A stretch of DNA of 64,000 nt from Artemisia argyi (taxonomy: Eukaryota > Streptophyta > Magnoliopsida > Asterales > Asteraceae): NCBI GenBank assembly GCA_030686995.1, contig CM060709.1:122294373-122358372 (forward strand), given 5' to 3'. Within the stretch, counting starts at the first letter, position 1. The number at the start of each line of letters is the position of its first letter. A program made the translations under genes and the position numbers. The notes under the pieces were generated by a model. It worked only from the letters and a program-made list of their open reading frames with translations. It was not told the origin of the DNA and did not search any database. This document shows, piece after piece, positions 56,890 through 64,000 of this stretch.

Positions 56890-57874
56890 TGGGCATCTGT
56901 GTGTTTTTTGGGATCATCACACTCATGATATCTCTATGGACTTTTATGCCAAGGGAAAGAGGAGTCACATCTACTAGTATCAGATCCTTCACTTTTTTGT
57001 TCCCATGACCACGTACTTAAGTTTGCAGCCAACACTGCTGCGCCATAAGCAACAGCTTCATCTGCGTTAATGCTCTTGCAAAGCCTTTTTCCCGTCAAAG
57101 AACTCCGTCAGCATTTGTTGTACCTTTGGAATCCGTGTTGATCCACCAACATCATCAACATCCATCTTGTTCATATTCCCATCTCTCAAACAACTCTCCA
57201 CATGCTCAATGCACTTATTAAAGAAATCTGAGTTTAGCTCCTCAAATTTTGCCCTTGTTATTTTCATAGAAAAATCAATTCCATCGTACAAGTCAATTTC
57301 GATTGATGTTATAGTTGTTGATGACAAATCCCTCTTTGCTTTCTCACATGCGACTTTTAACCTCATCAGTGCTCTTGAATTTTTTCTCACGTCCTTCTTT
57401 TCTTTCTTCCTAAATTCTTGGGCACAATAATTTACCATCTTCTTGTCAAAATCCTCACCTCCCAAGTGAGTGTCACCGCCGACTGCTTTAACAGTAAAGC
57501 TGCCATCCTTGTTGATATTAAGAAGAGACACATCAAAAGTTCCTCCACCCATATCAAAGATGAAAACATTTTTATCAGTAGGACTGTTTATGTCAGCACT
57601 CTTATCAAGGCCGTATGCAATTGCTGCCGATGTTGGCTCACTAATCAAACGCATGACATTAAGGCCAGCTAGTTGTCCGGCAGCCTTGGTTGCCTGTCGT
57701 TGCTCATTATTAAAATATGTCGGGACAGTAATCACTGCATCTGTAACTTTTGTTCCAAGGTTTGCTTCAGCAATTTCATTCAAAATTTTTAGAATTAAGG
57801 CCGATATGTCTTATGGTTAAAATTTCTTTTCTTGTGACTTGTGTTCAAACACAAGCAATGACTTCCCCTCACAC
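56890..57874 (-). pseudogene. HSP70 fragment (ATPase domain and start of substrate-binding domain)
   Basis: On the - strand from 57874, the sequence encodes a block EGKSLLVFEHKSQEKKF, then (after two stop codons near 57815) [59 protein letters not shown] and [15 protein letters not shown]. These are classic HSP70 ATPase motifs. A frameshift near 57070 and another near 56995 follow before DLILVDVTPLSLGIKV and PKNTQMP. The chain is then cut by the Tat LTR and resumes at 33035. Its N-terminal ~100 residues are missing because a CACTA-type terminus abuts it at 57875. No introns are seen in the part present. It is a chaperone pseudogene with no functional product. Confidence 0.88.
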
Positions 57875-58142
57875 CACTAGTACAAAACTGGGATTTCGTC
57901 ACACATGTTGTTTTTCGAACAGCCACACAGTAACTTTTTTATGTGACTAAATGTACCAGAATAAAATAAACAGCCACACTTGATCCGACTTGTGTGACCA
58001 TTTCAAAATTACATCTGAGGCTATAGCCACACCGTTTGAATATTTACGTGACTAGAGGTAAATGGTAATTTTTTTTTTGATTATTTAGTCACTTATAATT
58101 TGGGACGTGTGACGGATACAAATAAGTTTGAAACATTAGTCA

Positions 58143-58228
<86 letters not shown>

Positions 58229-58980
58229 GTGACAAATATATGTCACACAATTGAAGAGTGTGACCAAAATCCATATATGGTCACATGAAGTAATTGTGTA
58301 TGTGGCTAAATCATATAGTCAAGTTTGTCACGCATTATTTAAACGTGACTACTATTGTTTGCTGAATATTTAGCCACATATGATTTGAAATGTGTGACAA
58401 CAGAAAAGTAAGTTTGAAACATTAGTCACGATATGCATTTAAAAGTGACAAATACATGTCACACACTTGAACGGTGTGACCAAATGTCATATATGGTCAC
58501 ACTAAACCATAGGCATACATGATTAAGTGTAACCAAAATCCGATACATATGGTTACATAAGTTAATATGCGTGTCTAAAGTTTAGTGTGTGTTTGCTTGC
58601 CAAATCCTAATGTGTGTAGTCACATTTAATTGTAGCACGATCATGTGACTATATGCTTTACAATAGTCACACCATATCACAAATGTGTATCTAAATTGTG
58701 TTTATGGCCACATTATAAGGGTTTTATATGTGACCAATACCTTCAAAATAATCACATTGTGAAATATTCATGTGACTATTGTTTATAACAAAATGTGAAC
58801 TCAGTTATCATTAACCTTGCTATTAGTCACATTGAGTGTTTGTGTGACTAAATTCAAGATATTATATATGGTCACATGAAGTATTTATTTAGGTGTCTAA
58901 ATCATAGAGTCATATTTTGTCACACATTATTTAAATGTAGTCACAATTCGATACATATGGTCACAAATTTCTGATAACTT
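57875..58980. mobile_element. CACTA-type element terminus with subterminal repeats
   Basis: The terminus CACTAGTACAAAACTGGG is the standard plant CACTA/En-Spm end. It is followed for about 1.1 kb by many short direct and inverted motifs of the type GTGTGAC(T/C)A / TGGTCACA, as expected for transposase-binding subterminal repeats. No CTAGTG partner end was found before 64000, so the right boundary is unknown and the annotated end marks only the repeat-rich zone. It contains a (TA)n run. No transposase ORF is seen. Confidence 0.65.
58146..58222. repeat. (TA)n microsatellite
   Basis: About 38 TA units inside the CACTA-like subterminal region. Confidence 0.95.
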
Positions 58981-59604
58981 ATGTATAGTCTATCTAGTTT
59001 GAGTCTAATTTGATATTCACTGCATGAATTGAGTTCTGACTATTAGTCATGACTCTTCATTTGCCCCATTACAATGCGCTTAGTTATACTTAGAACTGTT
59101 AAGTATAATTAAATGTTGGGATCATTGTGCATATGTTATGACTTGTATTTTCTTTATTTCTAGCCTAACATTTTGCAGGAAAAGCAAAGAAAAAGTTGTT
59201 TGGATTGTAATTTGGGTGAATGCTAGTAACTCAGAACTTAATGCTACTAGGCAGAACTTAATGCTGCTAGCCCGTTAGTGAGCCCTCACGTGCGTTGTAC
59301 GTGAGGGTATTTTCGTCATTTCACTATTCCCGACTTTAACACACTTCAGCTACCTCACTTTCACGAAAATCGACGAGGACATTTTTTGCAAATAACAAAA
59401 CTAAGTCGTGTTTAACACAACAAAATCACACACACATAAACGCTCTATCTTCTTTCAACCCAATATCTCAAACAATACAGTCGGTGCTTAGCAGTCGTGA
59501 TTCTTCAAAAAACACACGTACCAGGTAACCACATTTACTGATTTTTACTTCATTCAAACGGTATTTTGCATTTTTTTGTAACCTTAATCGTTAATGCAGT
59601 AACC
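58981..59604. other. Intergenic / possible promoter region of the gene at 59605
   Basis: It contains a short tandem repeat (CAGAACTTAATGCT(A/G)CTAG twice near 59233-59271) and the inverted repeat at 59284-59308. No ORF is supported. It may still be inside the CACTA-like element. Confidence 0.4.
59284..59308. promoter_or_regulatory. 9-bp-arm inverted repeat with ACGT cores
   Basis: CCCTCACGT (59284-59292) and ACGTGAGGG (59300-59308) are perfect inverted arms around a 7-nt spacer, about 300 bp before the ATG at 59605. CACGTG/ACGT cores are bound by bZIP/bHLH factors in plants. A transposon-end origin is equally possible. Confidence 0.35.
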
Positions 59605-61067
59605 ATGTTTGGTAATCAATTTATTTGCGCTGTGGACAATCCTCATGTTTTGGATGAGTTTGTAAGTTAACACCATTATTGACAAGCTGTTATTTCTCTA
59701 AGAAACTAGTTTAATTAGTATTTAATTCACAATGGTTAAAAATTAATTTTCATATACAGGAACTACATAATGGTTATGTTCTAGGAGGTTCCTATCATGG
59801 CAATGGTTTTTATTTTCTTAGTTAACTGTGGGGCGGGGGGGGGGGGGTAGATGGAAAGTTCGTGTAAGGAGAGTCTCAGAATTTAAGTGTGTTGTTGAGG
59901 GAGCAAGGTGGAATGATTTTCTCATTCACAACATCTCCTGTTCTGATGTTGAGTACATACATTTTGTTGAAGAGGGTGAGTATGTGTTTTATGTAACTTG
60001 CTATGGTGAGGATGGGTTGGAGTTTCACAATTATGAACCCGAGAGTGCCCCATTTCAGAGATGTTTAGTGCCTGTGACAGACATATCTCTGCTTATGCAG
60101 TCGTTGCAGGAAGACTTTCTGAGATATCTGGATAGTCCAACCCCTACTGATTCGGTCGTGGTTTCCACTAACATGACTGACTACAATGTTAGGGTGGCCA
60201 GTGATCATCTTTATGATTGATACGTCCACTCCTTCTTGTATGGCGGTGGTTGGTTGACACTCGTTCGAGACTTGAATATGAAGGCTGGTCAGTGGATGGT
60301 TTTTACTCAGGTTGTCGCGGGCCAGGAATATAATGTGATGTTGTTTGAACCTGATGGAGGGGCCATCACAACTGTGGAGACATACAGCACCAATATTTCC
60401 ATGAATGCATTGTGTCACCAACCACATGACTATGGTATCTTTTCCTTTATTAGCTTTAACTACATCAAGTATATGATATATTTGTAACATTTTGGATTAT
60501 CTATAACTTACTCATTTTGTATTATTAAATTCAGATTTTGAACCCCGACGGATGAACTAGATGTGCAAATGGTCGTTTCACACTGCCCATGACCAAGAAG
60601 ATAGGACATTCTACAGACCACTGACTGCATGCTTCTGGAGAGATGGACGACTTGTAAGTTTCTTGAAAATTTTGATAATTTGTCAAATTGTTATGCTACA
60701 ATTTCAATGAGATTACAAACTACACAACTATCAATCTATACTAAACAACTATCAATCTATAGCAGTTGTAACTTTGTACATTTTGTAACAGACTATACCA
60801 TCAAAAATTGTGCACAAGTACAACTTGTATGGGTATTCTGTCGCTGTTGTGAAGCACCAAATGATACAGAAAGTGTTCCAAGTACGTGAGAGAACAGTGG
60901 TGGTACCTGGTCGAGGGAAGGTGAGGAGGAAGGTGTTTATTGTTTCATGCTTTGGTTTCAGGGAGTTGAGACAGGAAGCCGGCTTTGGTGCAGCTGCAAG
61001 GGTCCGCTTCTTTTTAACAGATGACACAAACTGGTCCCAAAGAGTCTTAAGGTTTGATGTGTGTTGA
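59605..61067 (+). pseudogene. Decayed multi-exon gene of uncertain type (possible B3/pseudobarrel-like domains)
   Basis: Exon 1 (59605-59661) encodes MFGNQFICAVDNPHVLDEF with a GTAAGT donor. Exon 2 (59760-about 60435) starts ELHNGYVLGGSYHG. It hits TAA at 59823 and resumes in another frame after a G run (59835-59847) with WKVRVRRVSEF. It then encodes FVEEGEYVFYVTCYGEDGLEF, passes TGA at 60218, and continues LYGGGWLTLVRDLNMKAGQ and NVMLFEPDGG. Exon 3 (from about 60535) is broken. A last part (about 60790-61067) encodes IPSKIVHKYNLYGYSVAVV and ends RFDVC. The 'W..F...L..G..M.F....FN..LFEPDG' pattern suggests two B3-like pseudobarrels, but I cannot confirm this. Intron-like junctions show it derives from an ordinary spliced gene. 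Confidence 0.45.
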
Positions 61068-61795
61068 TGGTTTGATGGTTGTTGATGGTTTTATGTTTGT
61101 TGATGGGTGAAACAATGTTTGAAAGTTTTTGTAAGTTGGATAAACTTTTTTGTAAGTATCTGATGTATGATAAACCAAATGGGTTTGTCACTAGACAATG
61201 GTATGTAATTAGCTTGTGGATGAACCATATGGGTTTATCCGTAGACAATGTTATGTAGTAAACGATGTAGGTTGATAGGATGTACGAAAGCGGCTTATAC
61301 GGGCTTATAACTAGTTAATTGGGGATTTAAACCCTTAAGTGTAAATGTTACCAATCCACCCCTGCACTCTCATATCTTGCAATACAAACCCACCTGCAGA
61401 AACGTTTTCTTAGCAGGAGAAACTTTTGATTTTTTTTTTAACAGAGCAGAAACTTTTGATTAACATAATACAAAATATATCCCAAGTTTTTCTTAATGAA
61501 CACAACAATCAAAATATTGTAACAATTAATAAGAAAATTTAGCAATGACAAAGTACGGGAATTAAAACTAAACATATTCCATTAAAACTTGAAATGAAAA
61601 ATTACAAAATACTGGTAATAAAAGGTACACATTCTAAAAATCTACTAATCTAAAAGGATTACAACATGTTTATTCATAAAGTCAAATAAAGTAGTACAAA
61701 AGGATTACAATGTTTATTCAAATTACTTCCTAACTCAACTAATACATTTTCTTTTTACCCTTCCCTTTTGAACAAACTTTAGGCATTTTTGGTTC
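61068..61795. other. Intergenic stretch with no supported gene
   Basis: It contains GTTGATGGTT repeats (61060-61105) and the string GGCTTATAACTAGTTAA (about 61300), which recurs near 63800. Nothing else is recognised. Confidence 0.4.
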
Positions 61796-62155
61796 TCATG
61801 GTTTTATACCCTTGTCTTCACATGTCTTAGCATTGGGCAGGCCTAGCACCTGAACCCTCTCATCAAAAAGCTCTTTGGCGGTCTTTTTTGGAGTTTTAAC
61901 CTTCCTATCATCTTCCTTTTTTGTGCCTGATCTAGAATATCCCTTTGGAAAGTAGTCTGCCCATGTATTTGGAGGACCTTCAGAACTACTTGATATGTGA
62001 AATGAACTTGAGTCACTGCTGTCAATTTTAATGATTTCTGCAAAAAAAATAAAAAATATATTAAAATTAAAAAATATATATATAGTGTAAATGAAATAAA
62101 AGATAATGTTGCAATTCAGGGTGTGTTTGAAACAACCTTTGTTCTTGGAACTCAT
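61796..62155 (-). CDS. Small two-exon gene, 86-aa basic protein of unknown function
   Basis: Exon 1 (62137-62155) encodes MSSKNK and one base of the next codon. The intron 62136-62038 has GT..AG ends with a poly-pyrimidine stretch before TTTTGCAG. Exon 2 (61796-62037) continues EIIKIDSSDSSSFHISSSS, EGPPNTWADYFPKGYSRSG, a Lys/Asp-rich part, and KELFDERVQVLGL, ending KGIKP and TGA. There are no lesions. A reading frame running upstream through the intron (to 62266) is an artefact rich in Phe/Ile. The family is not recognised. The Ser-rich N-terminus and Lys-rich tail suggest a small nuclear or DNA-associated protein, but this is a guess. Exon 1 and its donor are duplicated at 62361-62411. Confidence 0.45.
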   Translation of the reverse strand: MSSKNKGCFKHTLNCNIIFYFIYTIYIFFNFNIFFIFFAEIIKIDSSDSSSFHISSSSEGPPNTWADYFPKGYSRSGTKKEDDRKVKTPKKTAKELFDERVQVLGLPNAKTCEDKGIKP

Positions 62156-62411
62156 TGTTTCAGTAGGTAGAATGGGGTTGTGGGAGCTTAGTTGGTATGT
62201 TTGGTTTTTATAGAGAAAAAAATAGTGTTTCTTACCCTTCTTGCAGGCATGAAATTGTGCAGTCATGACATTACTTTTTCATGTGTGCAAACATGAGAAA
62301 AAATTAGTATTTGCAGTACCAAGGCCAAAACAGTCAACTAATGTGGACAAAAATAGTCAATGTTGCAATTCAGGGTGTGTTTGAAACAACCTTTATTCTT
62401 GGAACTCCAAT
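62110..62411. repeat. 52-bp direct duplication flanking the start of the small gene
   Basis: TGTTGCAATTCAGGGTGTG through AACAACCTTTGTTCTTGGAA occurs at about 62107-62152 and again at about 62358-62403, with one or two changes. The second copy has lost the start codon (CTCCAATGG instead of CTCATTG). Confidence 0.75.
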
Positions 62412-63116
62412 GGCCACATTACCTGGTGGATGGTTGGTTTTAGATCATAAACCAACATATGTAACCCTTCTCAGTTGCCGCTACAGCTCCTTTTGTCATT
62501 TCAACTTCCTTTGAGCAAAGGCCTGCACCAGGCCCATTGCTAGATTGTTGAAAAAACAAAAGGAACTGTATGCCAATTGAGAATGGAAAGGTATGTTGAA
62601 ATTCCAGACTCAAAGTTTTACAAACTCAGTTCCTACATATCAAAAATACATCATACATAAATATAAAGCAAACAGAATGATACAAACAATCTACAAATGT
62701 TGAGTAAAAAATAGAGTCTAAGTAACATCACTCATCTTGAATGCGATAATGAAGGAGTGTGGCATGTCATGAACAATAAGCTAATCCAAGCAAACCTTAA
62801 TATCTCTTTTGCTCTAATTATTCGCAAAAACAACACAGCATGTTCTTCCTTATTCTATCAATACAAATGCAACGCAATTCTTATAACAGATAATCAACCT
62901 AAGCCTAAGAATAAATAGCTCTAAGGGGGTATTTGGATTATATTAATTTGTGATCTTATCAGATTTTTGAGATTTAGGATCAAAACCCTAGATCCGAGTG
63001 AGTTGTAACTTTGAGTGTGAGAGAGAAAGAGAGGATTATGTTGAAATGTGCAAAGTGTGTTTGATAAGTTTGTATATATTATAAGTTTAAAAGTGAAGTG
63101 TGTTTGATACTCTTGG
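62412..63116. other. Intergenic stretch with no supported gene
   Basis: AT-rich. It includes a possible MITE end, AGGGGGTATTTGGATTATAT, near 62923, with no visible partner. Confidence 0.4.
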
Positions 63117-63295
63117 TAGGGGTGTTCACGGGGCGGTTTGGTTCAGTTAGTTGGAAGATTTTAACCATCCATCGCGGGGCGGGTAATTTATTTATATTAT
63201 ATATGGCTCGGTTCGGTTAACCACCGATATCTAAAAGTAAAAACCGAAACCAAATGCTTGGTTTGTCGGTTTCTCGGGTTTTTAGAACACCCCTA
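63117..63295. mobile_element. hAT-type MITE (179 bp)
   Basis: The ends TAGGGGTGTTC and GAACACCCCTA form an 11-bp perfect inverted repeat. The flanking 8-mers are ACTCTTGG and ATGCTTGG (6 of 8 identical), which fits an aged 8-bp hAT target duplication. No coding capacity. Confidence 0.75.
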
Positions 63296-63554
63296 ATGCT
63301 TGGTAGGGGGTTATAGGGGGTGAAGAATGGGAAAGGTAATGAAAAAATATGCTTGGTAATGCATAATGCAATGACCAATTACCCAATACTGGGTAATGGA
63401 TCATTACCCAATAAATTGGGGGGATTTATTTTCTTTACCTTTCCCTTTCCCGACCATTAGCTTACACTTTCCCTTTCCCTTTCCCAAGTTTGAACCAAGC
63501 GCACCCTTTAGTGTATTTTGTATTTAAAAAGTCGCCCATGTGAATTAGCCATTG

Positions 63555-63790
63555 TCGATAACATGACACTATAAGCCACTATAACCCAATGCACATGACC
63601 CATTACCCATGTTAATTATCCATTGTCAATCACCAGGAATGTATTGGTCGATAACATGACACTATAAGCCACTACAACCCAATACACATGACCCATTACC
63701 CATGTTAATTACCAATTGTCAACAGTCAGGGATGTGTCGTAACATGACACTCTAAGCAACTATAACCCATGTTAATTACCATTGAAAGGG
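63555..63790. repeat. Tandem repeat, about 2.5 units of ~90 bp
   Basis: TAACATGACACT(A/C)TAAGC and CCCATGTTAATTA recur at about 63560, 63653 and 63740. The last unit is shortened. Confidence 0.8.
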
Positions 63791-64000
63791 GCTTACACAG
63801 GCTTATAACTAGTTAAATTATTTAAATACCCTTTAAAATATAACGGATTATAACGCAAAAGCCGGAAATATATCTAAACTTGTTTTGATGTATTTTTATG
63901 CGATTTTACATTAATAACCTTCAACTTAACTAATTCGCCAAACAGCTTTATAAAAATATAAACTCCATCTTGTGGCTTATAATATAAGCTCTAGCCCCAA
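63791..64000. other. Window end, no supported gene
   Basis: Begins with GGCTTATAACTAGTTAA, shared with about 61300, then AT-rich sequence. Confidence 0.4.

Noticed and set aside
57167..57950. + strand ORFs opposite HSP70
   Set aside because: Shadows of the HSP70 ATPase frame.
61796..62266. 156-residue ORF on the - strand
   Set aside because: The middle is Phe/Ile-rich intron sequence. The GT-AG intron 62136-62038 and the MSSKNK start give a more plausible protein.
63555..63790. CRISPR-like array
   Set aside because: The repeats are direct tandem copies without unique spacers, and the genome is a plant.

Overview
This is a stretch of plant nuclear DNA. It is intron-rich and AT-rich, with very long A/T homopolymers and (TA)n tracts, and most of it is transposable elements. 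The extra ORF of the Copia element at the left end, the antisense 'gypsy-type transposase' ORF of the Tat-like element and the MITE families are types I associate with Asteraceae (daisy family). The family assignment is an inference from recognised protein types; I cannot name the species.

Layout. 1-4882: 3' end of a Copia element, with a decayed extra ORF downstream of pol and a 930-bp LTR. 5709-17335: a large 13-exon gene on the + strand joining a SEN1/UPF1-type SF1 helicase, a UvrD-like helicase and a C-terminal helical repeat region. All splice sites are usable, one as GC-AG, but five frame lesions make this copy a pseudogene. Its first intron is a nest of MITEs with a complete 554-bp Helitron. 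18520-19145: a tRNA-derived SINE, then an apparently intact single-exon LTO1 (deca-GX3) gene on the - strand. 20900-23200: a PIF/Harbinger-like MITE and a Tip100-like hAT element with a SINE inside it.

25460-28280: exon fragments of two unrelated housekeeping genes, TFIIE alpha subunit and a BET1-like SNARE, in the same orientation. A Helitron 3' terminus lies downstream at 32655, so this looks like Helitron gene capture, although the 5' end was not found.

32712-57874: an HSP70 pseudogene on the - strand, split by a 23.9-kb Tat-lineage Gypsy element (33036-56889). The gag of that element is itself split by a 13.4-kb Athila-lineage Gypsy element (41981-55408), flanked by a perfect ACGGG target duplication. 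The N-terminal side of the HSP70 is cut by a CACTA-type terminus at 57875. The Tat element carries a long ORF on the opposite strand to its pol, with two introns that splice only in that antisense direction, and a ~100-bp tandem repeat array between the ORFs.

57875-64000: CACTA-like subterminal repeats, a decayed multi-exon gene of uncertain (possibly B3-like) type, a small two-exon gene on the - strand, a hAT-type MITE and a ~90-bp tandem repeat.

Only LTO1 and perhaps the small gene at 61796-62155 look intact. No CRISPR, operon or other prokaryotic feature is present.
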